This document shows, piece by piece, positions 28,118 to 37,810 of a DNA stretch of 64,000 bases. The notes under the pieces were generated by a model that worked only from the letters and a program-made list of their open reading frames with translations, was not told the origin of the DNA and searched no databases. Within the stretch, counting starts at the first letter, position 1. Every line of letters starts with the position of its first letter. Source of the stretch: Akkermansia muciniphila (GTDB lineage Bacteria > Verrucomicrobiota > Verrucomicrobiia > Verrucomicrobiales > Akkermansiaceae); the NCBI GenBank assembly GCA_945890645.1, contig CAMDCV010000014.1, forward strand, positions 1 to 64,000, written 5' to 3'. Made by a program: the position numbers and the translations under genes.

Positions 28118-28480
28118 ATGTTGACTATGAAAGAAAATACTAATGCGGACGGTGCCCCCAAGACGCCTAAAGCGAAGCCAAAGGCTACGGCAAAGGTTGC
28201 TCGCAAGACTGCCAAGCCCGTTGCCGAAACTGCTGCTGCGAAGGCTTTGAAAACGCCCAAAAGCAAAAAAGTCAGTGCCGAGACTGCCGTCGCAGAGAAG
28301 AAGCCAGTTCGTGTGGCCCGCACAAAAACTACCCTGAAGTCCAGTGCAACATTACCCACTACCGAAGAAGTAGCCGTTGCTGCTTTTCTGAATTGGTGCC
28401 AACGCCGCAATCAAGGCTTGCCAGACGATCCGATTGCTGATTGGATTGCGGCGGAGTTGGAAATAGGGTTAGTGAGTTAA
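28118..28480 (+). CDS. Histone H1-like Lys/Ala-rich protein with DUF2934-like C-terminus
   Basis: KTPKAKPKATAKVARKTAKPVAETAAAKALKTPKSKK; EEVAVAAFLNWCQRRNQGLPDDPIADWIAAELEIG. Confidence 0.7.
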   Translation: MLTMKENTNADGAPKTPKAKPKATAKVARKTAKPVAETAAAKALKTPKSKKVSAETAVAEKKPVRVARTKTTLKSSATLPTTEEVAVAAFLNWCQRRNQGLPDDPIADWIAAELEIGLVS

Positions 28481-28576
28481 CCTCAACGTCCGCCCTTGCA
28501 ACCCATGACCCACACGCTATTTTTTGAAGAATTTGCCACTTGGCACAGTCCCTGCTACTAAAGATATACAACCTGA

Positions 28577-28930
<354 letters not shown>

Positions 28931-28958
28931 TTTCTTGTGAGTTAGTATTCGTAATGTC

Positions 28959-28989
28959 AAAAGCCGCTGCACGCAATGCAGCGGCTTTT
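28959..28989 (+). terminator. Terminator hairpin after glnB
   Basis: AAAAGCCGCTGC ... GCAGCGGCTTTT perfect 12-nt arms. Confidence 0.85.
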
Positions 28990-29046
28990 GTGATTTTACA
29001 ACAAGAATGCTTGGCGAAATCTTTTCCCTCTCTTACAGTAACCGAG

Positions 29047-29346
29047 ATGGATATTCTTGTTTCAGTTCCCGACTCCGCTAACCCGAGCACCTTGCGCTCG
29101 GTGCTTTCAGCTCTGCGAGCCCAAAAGCTGGTAGCCACTCACGATCATAAAAATTGGGGCGATTGGATTCGCCTTGAAGGTTGCGAGACCGTGATCAGCA
29201 TCGAGGTCGCACACGGGCTTACCAGCACAGCGACCATTGAACATTGTGAAGATGATTCCGAGGACATCATACCAGCGATTTACCGCGCCTTTCATCACAT
29301 CGGCTGGATCGGCATAGATGACGATGGCGAATTTCAACTGGTCTGA
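29047..29346 (+). CDS. Hypothetical protein
   Basis: ORF; the annotated M at 28954 precedes the glnB terminator, so the start is moved to MDILVSVPDS. Confidence 0.55.
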   Translation: MDILVSVPDSANPSTLRSVLSALRAQKLVATHDHKNWGDWIRLEGCETVISIEVAHGLTSTATIEHCEDDSEDIIPAIYRAFHHIGWIGIDDDGEFQLV

Positions 29347-29366
29347 GCGCCGGGGAGGAACACATT

Positions 29367-30185
29367 TTGTCCAAAAAACCCACTAACAAAGTTTCCAGCA
29401 AACGTTCTTACCGAACGATCATCTGGGCTTTGGTGTTAGTGTTAGCAATTGGCACGGGGCTCGCGCTTTATCAAAAACGCGATACCCTTGCGATGCATTG
29501 GTTTCAGTGGGTAGGCACTTTCCCTTCGGAGGAAAAAGACAAAGCCCCAGCACCCGATGCCGCCAAGTGGCGCTTGCTCAGTACCGACTTGCAGCGTTGG
29601 CGCCTGCATTACGCAAAGCTCTATCGTAGCGCGGGCAGCGCTGCGGAAAAAAATGCAGTCATCGCCGATGCGCGTGAATTGTTAGAGCACAGCTTACCCG
29701 AAATGATGCGTTGCTGGCTAGGCACGCCGTGGGATTTTAACGGAACCGCGACGGAACCCGGTGGAGGAAAAATTGCCTGCGGCTATTTCGTCACCACCGT
29801 GCTCAAAGAAGCGGATTTCGAGATCGAGCGCAACACACTGGCGCAACAGGCCTCGCAACAAATCATCCGCACCTTTTTGCCACAAGACGAACTGCGCATT
29901 CGCGTGGGGGTGCCCTACAAAACTTTTCGCTTCGAGACCATGCGCGGCAAACCCGGAATTTATTTGATCGGACTCGATAAACATGTGGGATTCGTCGTCG
30001 TAAAAGACCAGGAGTTCCGTTTCATTCACTCATCGGGATCGCAACCGTGGTGCGTGGTGGATGAAAGTTCGGAAATGGCACTGGTTTTGGAGCGTTCCAA
30101 TTATCGCGTGCTAGGCAACATCACGGGCAATGACGAGGTCATACGCCGCTGGCTCCTGGGAGAAAAATTCCCGACTCAGCGATAA
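29367..30185 (+). CDS. Hypothetical protein, possibly NlpC/P60- or papain-like amidase
   Basis: N-terminal TM; GKIACGYFVTTVLKEA, KHVGFVVVKD, FIHSSG resemble Cys/His active-site blocks; TTG start. Confidence 0.6.
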   Translation: MSKKPTNKVSSKRSYRTIIWALVLVLAIGTGLALYQKRDTLAMHWFQWVGTFPSEEKDKAPAPDAAKWRLLSTDLQRWRLHYAKLYRSAGSAAEKNAVIADARELLEHSLPEMMRCWLGTPWDFNGTATEPGGGKIACGYFVTTVLKEADFEIERNTLAQQASQQIIRTFLPQDELRIRVGVPYKTFRFETMRGKPGIYLIGLDKHVGFVVVKDQEFRFIHSSGSQPWCVVDESSEMALVLERSNYRVLGNITGNDEVIRRWLLGEKFPTQR

Positions 30186-30198
30186 AGTAAAATTTTCC

Positions 30199-30966
30199 TC
30201 AAGCACCGCACACGCGTTGGCGATAGGCTTTCGCTGCGCTTTTGATGTGCTCTGCGAGATCCGCCTCAGGCTGGGCAAAGGGCGGCACGAACCAAGGAAA
30301 TGAGCCTAACAGATCTGTAATGACTGCTACCTCACCGTCGCAGGTGGTTTCGCCACAGCCGATACCGATAGTGGACACGCCCACCGCTTGGGTGATTTGT
30401 CTGGCGACATCCGGCACGATCGACTCCAGCACGATGGCGCAGACGCCAGCCGCTTCGAGCGCTTGAGCATCGCGTATCAACTGCTCGGCCGCAGCGGGCG
30501 TTTTACCTTTTTTGCGATAGCCGCCTTGCTCGAGCACTTGCTGGGGAAGCATACCAATATGACCAATGACTTCAATCGACGCAGCCCGCAATCCGCGAAC
30601 GGTATCGCTCTGTTCGATACCGCCTTCAAGTTTCACGGCATCGGCTCCAGCGTCGATTAGTTGTTTTGCTGAATCGAGCGCTTGCGAAGCACTGTCATAG
30701 CTATGGATCGGTAGGTCACCAAGCACCAACGCGCGAGGCTTTGCCCGAGCGACCGCTGCCGTGTGATGCAACATATGTGCCATAGTGACATGGGTGGTAT
30801 CAGGAAAGCCGAGAACGACCATGCCAAGGGAATCCCCCACTAATAGCACATCAATATCCACCTCATCGAGCAAACGAGCCATCGGGTAATCATAAGCCGT
30901 GAGTGCACTGATGCGAGATTTACCTTTGCAATCGCGCAGCAGTTGTGCTTTTTCGGCGGAGTTCAT
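30199..30966 (-). CDS. panB: 3-methyl-2-oxobutanoate hydroxymethyltransferase
   Basis: ALTAYDYPMARLLDEVDIDVLLVGDSLGMV; DAVKLEGG; VIGHIGMLPQ; IGIGCGETTCDGEVAVITDLLG. Confidence 0.97.
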   Translation of the reverse strand: MNSAEKAQLLRDCKGKSRISALTAYDYPMARLLDEVDIDVLLVGDSLGMVVLGFPDTTHVTMAHMLHHTAAVARAKPRALVLGDLPIHSYDSASQALDSAKQLIDAGADAVKLEGGIEQSDTVRGLRAASIEVIGHIGMLPQQVLEQGGYRKKGKTPAAAEQLIRDAQALEAAGVCAIVLESIVPDVARQITQAVGVSTIGIGCGETTCDGEVAVITDLLGSFPWFVPPFAQPEADLAEHIKSAAKAYRQRVCGA

Positions 30967-31028
30967 AAAGGGATGTTGCGCTACTTGTCTTGCAACGGCA
31001 AGCGAAAGCCATCTTCAGCAACATGCAA

Positions 31029-31068
31029 AAAAACGCCCGCTTCATGAAACATGAATGCGGGCGTTTTT
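31029..31068 (-). terminator. Terminator hairpin downstream of the Ala-rich lipoprotein
   Basis: AAAAACGCCCGC-TTCATG ... CATGAA-GCGGGCGTTTTT. Confidence 0.85.
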
Positions 31069-31086
31069 AGAAATATCAAAACAGTG

Positions 31087-31428
31087 TTATTGGCCGCCTT
31101 CAGCAGGCTCAGCAGGTGGTGCTGGTTCCGCAGGCGCAACGACTTCTGCCGCGGCTTCTGCGGCTTTGGCGGCTTCCGCTGCGGCGGTAGCAGCTGCGGC
31201 TTCCGCAGCTTTGGCAGCATCTGCTGCGACGTCTGCCGCGGCTTCGGCTGTCGCGTCTGCGGCAGTGGCAGCAGCGTCAGCTGTTTTTTCAACAGCTTTT
31301 GCAGCGGCGTCTTTGGTCGCTTCAGCGGCAGCAGCGGCGTCGGCAGCTGGTGTGGATGTTTCCTTAGGCTTGCACGATGCGGCAATCACAGGAAGAGCGG
31401 CAATCATAATGATAGTGCTTAGTTTCAT
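31087..31428 (-). CDS. Ala-rich low-complexity lipoprotein
   Basis: Lipobox VIAASC; helical A/E/K repeats. Confidence 0.75.
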   Translation of the reverse strand: MKLSTIIMIAALPVIAASCKPKETSTPAADAAAAAEATKDAAAKAVEKTADAAATAADATAEAAADVAADAAKAAEAAAATAAAEAAKAAEAAAEVVAPAEPAPPAEPAEGGQ

Positions 31429-31534
31429 ATTCGTAATGGTTGTGTTGATTTAGCTGTAAACATCCTTGTTTACTCCTCAACCCTATCCGTTAGCCCACGC
31501 AGTGTCAAAGACAGAGTTGAGTTATTTCGGCGCG

Positions 31535-31720
31535 ATGCCACAATACCGCATGGAGACGAATTTGGTGATGTGTCCGAGTTGTGGAGAAACGTTTGAAGTT
31601 GTGGGTCCGAGTTTGCATGAGATGCCCACCGAGTGGGATTACGATTGTGAAGTTTGTTGTCGTCCGATGATCATCGTGTTTGAGGAATCGGGTGCGTATG
31701 CCCGAGGCTTAGGTGAATAA
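31535..31720 (+). CDS. CPXCG-motif cysteine-rich small protein
   Basis: METNLVMCPSCGETFEVV ... DYDCEVCCRPMIIVFE. Confidence 0.8.
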   Translation: MPQYRMETNLVMCPSCGETFEVVGPSLHEMPTEWDYDCEVCCRPMIIVFEESGAYARGLGE

Positions 31721-31736
31721 TGCCCTACATGCTCCT

Positions 31737-32636
31737 CTAACAATTATTCGGGGAATCATCGCGAATCCCCGTGCCCCAGCGATGGATGCCCGGTAAAAAT
31801 TTGTAAAGCAGCCGATGATACCAACCGCGTGGCAGCATCCGCCGCAGAGCCCCAAAAAAATGGGCATCGATGCCCACTGGCGCTCGCAACGGTGGTTGCG
31901 ACTGCTCCATGAGACGCAGAATTTTTTTTGCAATGCTTTCCGGTGTGGTGGTCGCTCGCTGCATCAAAGACTCAATGAATCGCCCCATGTGGAGATAATA
32001 GTTAAAATACACTCCTTGATCCCGCACGACCTTCTCGGCGTGATCACTGAGTAAGACACGACGAAACGAATCCGAGCGCACAAATCCCGGCTGAACGAGA
32101 GTCACGTGTATGCCCCAGGGACGCATCTCATACCATAACGACTCACTAATGCCCTCGAGCGCGAATTTGCTGGCACTGTAGATTCCCATCGTAGGCATCG
32201 CCATCATGCCCCCGACCGAGGACACATTGATGATGCGCCCGGCATGTTTCTTCCTCATCTGCGGAAGCGCTAAGCGTGTGAGTAGCAAAGGGCCGAAAAA
32301 ATTCGTCTGCATCTGACGATGCTCTTCATCTCTGTGCAAATGCTCCACCACAGTGCGGTAGCTGATACCGGCGTTGTTGATGAGAATATCAACGCCGCCA
32401 AAACGTTGCTCCAGTTCCGACATCAATACGTGACAAGGTTCCTCCTCAAGCAAATCTAAGATGCGATGCTCCACCATAGGCCCACACACTTGCGACTGCA
32501 ACTTGGCAAATGATGTTGTCCGCGCTGTAACAATCAGACGGTAGCGATCGGGATGCTGAGCGAGTATTTTTGCCAATGCCAAGCCAATACCTGAAGAGGC
32601 ACCCGTGAGCAAGACAGTGGCAATAGGGGAATTCAT
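31737..32636 (-). CDS. SDR family oxidoreductase
   Basis: VLLTGASSGIGLALAKIL; NNAG; NVSSVGG; YSASKFALEG. Confidence 0.95.
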   Translation of the reverse strand: MNSPIATVLLTGASSGIGLALAKILAQHPDRYRLIVTARTTSFAKLQSQVCGPMVEHRILDLLEEEPCHVLMSELEQRFGGVDILINNAGISYRTVVEHLHRDEEHRQMQTNFFGPLLLTRLALPQMRKKHAGRIINVSSVGGMMAMPTMGIYSASKFALEGISESLWYEMRPWGIHVTLVQPGFVRSDSFRRVLLSDHAEKVVRDQGVYFNYYLHMGRFIESLMQRATTTPESIAKKILRLMEQSQPPLRAPVGIDAHFFGALRRMLPRGWYHRLLYKFLPGIHRWGTGIRDDSPNNC

Positions 32637-32810
32637 ATGGGTTTTTCCGCCGATCAATATGCGTCTATCAGATCCACGATGTCGTGTCGATGCCAGAAAT
32701 TCTATCGATCAACCCGCTGTCATTGATCGCAGGAAAAATGACAAATTCTCTGCCTCAATCATTCTTTGATTGGCAAGAACGACCATTTCCTGTAAGGAGC
32801 TTCAGGGAAG

Positions 32811-33149
32811 ATGGTAGCGAAAAAAAAACATACCAAGCAGAATGTCAGGCGTTTAAAAGCGCAAACGACATTTATTCGCGTGACCAATGGCTTTTTGCTT
32901 TCCGTCATTCTCATCGCTGGAGCACTCGGCATTTGTGTTTCGTATTGGCCGCAAAAAAACTTGTACCTGAAAAAACAAGGCGAACTCGCAGAAGCACGGC
33001 AGCGTGAAGAAGAAGCCGAGAGCCAGTATGATTACCTCCGCATCAAATTGGATGCCATTAAAAATGACCCCGCCTATCTGGAGATCCAAGCCCGCGATCG
33101 CTTGCAAGTCTATCGTCCCGGTGAAACCATTTTCCGCATTGAACGATGA
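32811..33149 (+). CDS. FtsB/DivIC-like septum formation initiator protein
   Basis: Single TM then coiled coil; ARDRLQVYRPGETIFRIE C-terminus. Confidence 0.82.
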   Translation: MVAKKKHTKQNVRRLKAQTTFIRVTNGFLLSVILIAGALGICVSYWPQKNLYLKKQGELAEARQREEEAESQYDYLRIKLDAIKNDPAYLEIQARDRLQVYRPGETIFRIER

Positions 33150-33691
33150 TTGCGGATGAGTTGGGTCGCGCTGACGATGTGGAGCGTGTGTTGATCGATG
33201 AAAAGGTAATCGAGAAACGTCTCGATGCCATGGCGGAAGAAATCGACCGCGAATTCCCATCGGGGCCCATCCTCGCCATCGTGCTGTTGAAAGGAGCTTT
33301 TGTTTTTGCCGCCGATTTATTGCGTCGCATTCCCCGTCCTTTGGATATTGAATGCCTAAACGTATCCAGTTATCACGGCGGCACCGAAAGCAGTGGCGTA
33401 GTGAAATTTCTCGATCACAGTCTGCCCGATGTCAAAGGACGGCATGTGCTGGTGCTTGATGACATTCTTGATACAGGGCGCACGCTGAAGGCGGTTACTG
33501 ACAGACTTTTGTTAGAGGGATGTGCCGCAGTTCACACCGGTGTGTTGCTGGCAAAAGACCGCCCGCGCGCCGAAGACGTGCAGGCGGATTATGTCGGCTT
33601 TGAGATCGGTGATGAGTTTGTAGTGGGCTACGGTCTCGATTACAGGGGACGCTACCGTAACTTGCCCTTCGTCGGCGTGCTCAAATCGTGA
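33146..33691 (+). CDS. hpt: Hypoxanthine phosphoribosyltransferase
   Basis: LKGAFVFAADLLRRI; HVLVLDDILDTGRTL; YVGFEIGDEFVVGYGLDYRGRYRNLPFVGVL. Confidence 0.95.
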   Translation: MIADELGRADDVERVLIDEKVIEKRLDAMAEEIDREFPSGPILAIVLLKGAFVFAADLLRRIPRPLDIECLNVSSYHGGTESSGVVKFLDHSLPDVKGRHVLVLDDILDTGRTLKAVTDRLLLEGCAAVHTGVLLAKDRPRAEDVQADYVGFEIGDEFVVGYGLDYRGRYRNLPFVGVLKS

Positions 33692-33737
33692 GACTGCCGC
33701 ACTCAGATTGAGCACGGCGCGCCTTGGTGTTCACTCC

Positions 33738-34364
33738 TCAGTTAAAATTCCACATCTTCCCCTGCTCCATATCTGCGAAAACCTTGCTGCTCTTCATGTA
33801 GGAATCCGGTGGATTGGGAAGCGAGCTATCATCCAAACGGGGCAGCGATGCGCCAATGGTAGAGTCCCATGGCGACGAGGAAGAAACGATCACAGGTGTG
33901 CCAACGCGGGCCATGTCGAACACCTTGCGGGCAGAATTCAGTGGCATCCGAACGCAGCCATGAGTGGACGGGTACGGTTTCACAAACCCCCAATGCATTC
34001 CGTAGGCTGGACGGTAGAATGACATCCAGTAGGTCATGGGGTATCCGGCACCGGGACTGCTCGCACGGCGGCGATGACGGGTCTTTGAAGTAATTCTGTG
34101 GGAGCCATGAGGTGTGGGAGAGGCTTTGGTGCCGACGCCGACAGGTGTCGCCAGCAGAACTTCGTTTCCTTCCGTCACGTAGAGCTTCCCAGCACCGGTG
34201 CTGATGTGAATCTTTACCGCCGAGGGATTACTTGGCTTCTTGGCCGGAGGGTCGAATGAGAATGCAGTACCGGATTTTGTACTGTTCACGTTGCCACATG
34301 AACTCAGGAAAAGGGCGGCGCTGCTAAGTGCGATGGGGACGAGGGAACGAAGTAATAATTTCAT
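33738..34364 (-). CDS. L,D-transpeptidase (YkuD) family lipoprotein
   Basis: Signal LSSCG; MHWGFVKPYPSTHGCVRMP. Confidence 0.92.
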   Translation of the reverse strand: MKLLLRSLVPIALSSAALFLSSCGNVNSTKSGTAFSFDPPAKKPSNPSAVKIHISTGAGKLYVTEGNEVLLATPVGVGTKASPTPHGSHRITSKTRHRRRASSPGAGYPMTYWMSFYRPAYGMHWGFVKPYPSTHGCVRMPLNSARKVFDMARVGTPVIVSSSSPWDSTIGASLPRLDDSSLPNPPDSYMKSSKVFADMEQGKMWNFN

Positions 34365-34440
34365 AGGGTTGCTGGAATGGTCTATGGTGAAAGGATTGAT
34401 GGATCGTAGGAGTATCTCGGCATGATGATTACTGAACTTC

Positions 34441-34860
34441 TCAGCGAACGGCGGCGTTTCGCTTTACGAGATAATTCTGATATTCAGCCAAAGTCACTTG
34501 GCCATCTTTGTTAGTGTCCGCCTCATCAAAGGACACAGCGAAGGTATTGAAAACCAGCGGGCTGCCCTGTGCTTCCGCAAGGGAGATTTTGCCACTGCCA
34601 GACTTGTTAATTTTTCGGAAATTCTCCGCAGTTCCGCCCGAGGCTAAGAACTCCGCTTCGGTCACAAAGCCGTCACCGTTGTCATCATACATGGCAAATG
34701 CATCAGCAATGATCAGGTTGGTCGCCTCGATGCGGCTCACCGTGCCATTACCATCCTTATCCGCCTTCTTGAATTTCTTCTCAGGGGTGGAAGTGGAAGT
34801 AGTGGCGCACCCTGCCAGCAGGAGAATGGGGATGATGTAAATGGTCAATTTCATGTCCAT
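34441..34860 (-). CDS. EF-hand domain lipoprotein
   Basis: Lipobox LLAGC; EF loops DKDGNGTVSRIE, DDNGDGFVTEAE, DTNKDGQVTLAE and the weaker NKSGSGKISLAE. Confidence 0.9.
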   Translation of the reverse strand: MDMKLTIYIIPILLLAGCATTSTSTPEKKFKKADKDGNGTVSRIEATNLIIADAFAMYDDNGDGFVTEAEFLASGGTAENFRKINKSGSGKISLAEAQGSPLVFNTFAVSFDEADTNKDGQVTLAEYQNYLVKRNAAVR

Positions 34861-34972
34861 GAGAGATACTTGAAATGCGGAATTTGTCGATCATAAAAAG
34901 TGTTATACCCATAATCCGCATTGTGACAAATGGAATGACATCGAATACTCAAGATTTGCCGAGATGATTGAT

Positions 34973-35413
34973 TTACGGTGAGGGAGATTGCATTCTTTCC
35001 CAAGAATCCACTCGCTGGTTTTTGAAAAGTACTGTCGCGCGGCGGTAGGGAATATAAGTGATTTCAGGACTGTAACCGAATGAATTGTAGTGCCCGTAAC
35101 CATGGCTGTAACCACCATACCCATAACCAAATTGACTCGAATAGACGGGCTGAGAACCCGTATAATCCCAGCGCTCAGTGGAACTGCCATTTTGCATACC
35201 GGAATAGCGGCGTGAAGGATTGCCCCAAGCGAGTGTGACAGCCGCCGAGGACATGCCACGACTGATCTCACCTTGTCGCACCAACTCTTGGTGTTTTGCC
35301 GGAAGCGAATCAAATAGTGCAGGATTATTTGCGATGCGAGCTTCCGGCGTCGCGGGTGCACAGGAGTTAAAAAACCAAACGATGGCCGCAAGCAAGACGG
35401 GGACGGTTTTCAT
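34973..35413 (-). CDS. Hypothetical lipoprotein with BamE-like segment
   Basis: Lipobox-like FNSC; ISRGMSSAAVTLAWGNPSRR; Tyr/Gly-rich middle. Confidence 0.65.
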   Translation of the reverse strand: MKTVPVLLAAIVWFFNSCAPATPEARIANNPALFDSLPAKHQELVRQGEISRGMSSAAVTLAWGNPSRRYSGMQNGSSTERWDYTGSQPVYSSQFGYGYGGYSHGYGHYNSFGYSPEITYIPYRRATVLFKNQRVDSWERMQSPSP

Positions 35414-35548
35414 GACACAAATCTTAACTTCGTCAAAACAGAATGCAATCGAACAATTCAGAAAAAAATCCCCGATTTTTTTCGATTACCGCTTGCATTC
35501 TTTAGAATATCCTACGCAATCTCGCTGTGAAGCCAATCATCACCCATC

Positions 35549-35833
35549 ATGTCCGACCTGTTAGAAAAAGACGAACTCAATTCCGCTCTCAAAAAATGCC
35601 CTGAGTGGGAATACGAAAAGAAAGCCATCATCCGCGTAGTGGAATTCGAAGAGTTCAACGATGCAATCGATTTCGTCAACGGCGTGGCAGAAATTGTCGA
35701 GGAAGCTCAGCACCACCCCGAGATCAACATCAGACACACACGTGTGCTATTGAAGCTCACGACCCACGATGCGGGTGGCGTGACCGATGCCGACATCGAG
35801 TTGGCACAACGCATCGATAACTTGATCGACTAA
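35549..35833 (+). CDS. Pterin-4a-carbinolamine dehydratase
   Basis: EEAQHHPEINIRHTRVLLKLTTHDAGGVTDADIELAQRID. Confidence 0.95.
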   Translation: MSDLLEKDELNSALKKCPEWEYEKKAIIRVVEFEEFNDAIDFVNGVAEIVEEAQHHPEINIRHTRVLLKLTTHDAGGVTDADIELAQRIDNLID

Positions 35834-35843
35834 TGCTCCGCGA

Positions 35844-36602
35844 TCAACGGGGCAGCATGAGTTTTTCTTGATCGAGTCCGGTGATGCGGCGTAATCCGCG
35901 CAGCAATCCCCAGAGTGTGAATCCTAGAAAGACCATCAGCGGCAGACCGATGACCAGAAAACCCCAGCCCGTGATCTTCGCCACTTGAGCGTTGTAGAGT
36001 TCCTTGGCATCGGCCGCGTTGTGATTTAGATCGCCAAGGAAATGCATCGCAAGAACAAGGTTCAACACGGTGCTTACTGCGAACGAGCAAGCGAACAATA
36101 AGGTATTGTTCCAAAGCAATTTATCATACGCAAGCTGCTGCTGTTTCTCGGCGACCGTTTGCTCAATGAGAGGGATGTTAAAAATCGAATCATTGTAGAG
36201 AAAGGCGTTGAGCAATGGCGTCTTACTGCGATGAGAAAAGAGCACGGCGATTCCGAGAACAAATGGAATGCAAGCTTCCTTGATGCCGAACAAAATTGCG
36301 GCGTTTTCTTTCACGGTGCCATCCTTATTCCACAGGTATATGGTGAGCCCACCCGTGAGCATCACCGAGATCAATCCGAGCAACGAAAAGAAGTTCATCT
36401 TCTTCGTTTTGACAAAAAACCAAATGCCGTAGGCGAGTGGCGGGATGAGCGCCACCATCATCGCTTTCGCAGCGCCAATGTGCCAAATTTTATCGCCGTC
36501 CTTGCTCATAAAGCTGAGCGCGAAAACGGGGATCAAGACGTTGATCAAAATATTGTGTAGCGGATTTTCCTGCTCTTTTTTGGCGTTCATGGTGATGGAC
36601 AA
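35844..36602 (-). CDS. VC0807-like multi-pass membrane protein
   Basis: Multiple TMs; NVLIPVFALSFMSKD; LFGIKEACIPFVLGI; NDSIFNIPLIEQ. Confidence 0.7.
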   Translation of the reverse strand: MSITMNAKKEQENPLHNILINVLIPVFALSFMSKDGDKIWHIGAAKAMMVALIPPLAYGIWFFVKTKKMNFFSLLGLISVMLTGGLTIYLWNKDGTVKENAAILFGIKEACIPFVLGIAVLFSHRSKTPLLNAFLYNDSIFNIPLIEQTVAEKQQQLAYDKLLWNNTLLFACSFAVSTVLNLVLAMHFLGDLNHNAADAKELYNAQVAKITGWGFLVIGLPLMVFLGFTLWGLLRGLRRITGLDQEKLMLPR

Positions 36603-36604
36603 AA

Positions 36605-36626
36605 AAGGCGGGCCGTAGCCCGCCTT
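36605..36626 (-). terminator. Terminator downstream of the fructose-bisphosphate aldolase gene
   Basis: AAGGCGGGC-CGTA-GCCCGCCTT with T-run on the minus strand. Confidence 0.85.
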
Positions 36627-36640
36627 AGGGTTAAAATCTG

Positions 36641-37672
36641 TTAGACTGTGCCGTAGATGGTTTTACCGGTGGAAAGAAGGTCATCGCAAGCGACCTTGAG
36701 ACGGTTCGCGAGACCAATCTCGGCTTTCTTCAGATAAGAGCGAGGGTCGTAAAGTTTTTTATCACCGACTTCGCCATCAATCTTAAGAACTCCTTCAATG
36801 TTTTGGCACAGATGGGCAACAATCGGACGAGTGAACGCGTACTGGGTATCCGTATCGATATTCATTTTCACAACGCCATACCCAAGAGTTTCGCGGATGT
36901 CATCGAGATCGGAGCCGGAGCCGCCGTGGAAAACGAGGTCCATCTCGGCTGCCGCGCCGTATTTATCGGTGACGGCTTTTTGGCCATCGCGCAAGATGGT
37001 CGGCTTGAGTTTCACGGCACCGGGTTTGTAGGCACCGTGCACGTTGCCGAAAGTAGCGGCGAAAAGGAATCGACCGAGCGGGCTGAGCGCCTCATAGACA
37101 TCGACCATGTCCTCGGGAGTGGTGTAGAGTTTTTCTGCCGGCAGACCGGAAGTGTCGTGACCATCTTCTTCACCACCGACGCAACCAGCTTCGACTTCGA
37201 GGATGATATCGAGTTCCGCGCATTCTTTAAGAAGAACTTTGGAGATCGCGAGGTTTTCTTCAAGCGGTACTACCGAGCCATCGAACATGTGACTTTGAAA
37301 CAAGGGACCTTTGCCCTCGGCGATGCGCTCGCGCGAGGCTTGCAACAATGGTTTGAGGAAAGAATCAACAGCTGACGGATGGCAGTGGTCGGTGTGCAGA
37401 GCGATGAGGACATCGTATTTCTCTGCGAGTCTATGAGCAGCCTCGGCGAGCACGATGGCACCGAAGGCTTCATTGCCAACACTGGTGCCGGAAGCGAATT
37501 TACCGCCGCCGGTGGAGACCTGAATGATGCCGTCGGACTTCGATTCGGAAAAAGCACGGAGAGCGCCGTTGATGGTGGTGATGCTGGTGACGTTGATCGC
37601 AGGGTAGGCGTAGCCGCCTTTCTGAGCAGCATCAAGCATGGCACGGTATTGAGCAGGAGTAGCGATTGGCAT
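36641..37672 (-). CDS. fbaA: Class II fructose-bisphosphate aldolase
   Basis: YAYPAINVTSITTINGAL; LHTDHCHPSAVDSFLKPLL; EVEAGCVGGEEDG; VFHGGSGS; GVVKMNIDTDTQYAF. Confidence 0.96.
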   Translation of the reverse strand: MPIATPAQYRAMLDAAQKGGYAYPAINVTSITTINGALRAFSESKSDGIIQVSTGGGKFASGTSVGNEAFGAIVLAEAAHRLAEKYDVLIALHTDHCHPSAVDSFLKPLLQASRERIAEGKGPLFQSHMFDGSVVPLEENLAISKVLLKECAELDIILEVEAGCVGGEEDGHDTSGLPAEKLYTTPEDMVDVYEALSPLGRFLFAATFGNVHGAYKPGAVKLKPTILRDGQKAVTDKYGAAAEMDLVFHGGSGSDLDDIRETLGYGVVKMNIDTDTQYAFTRPIVAHLCQNIEGVLKIDGEVGDKKLYDPRSYLKKAEIGLANRLKVACDDLLSTGKTIYGTV

Positions 37673-37810
37673 GACGGCTTTTTCTAAGTCAGCGAGAGAG
37701 TAGTGACAAGCACATAAACCGATGAAAATCAGGCTTCAGAGGTGATAGGTGATGCGGAATGGGCTTGAAATCAACGGAGCTTCTCCTATCATCATTTTGT
37801 CTTCTAATCC

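Noticed and set aside
28954-29046. N-terminal extension of ORF 28954..29346 (MSKAAARNAAAF...)
   Set aside because: Encoded by the glnB terminator hairpin; a downstream Met is more plausible.
31055-31453. Plus-strand Ala/Ser-rich ORF
   Set aside because: Mirror of the Ala-rich lipoprotein's repetitive DNA on the opposite strand.
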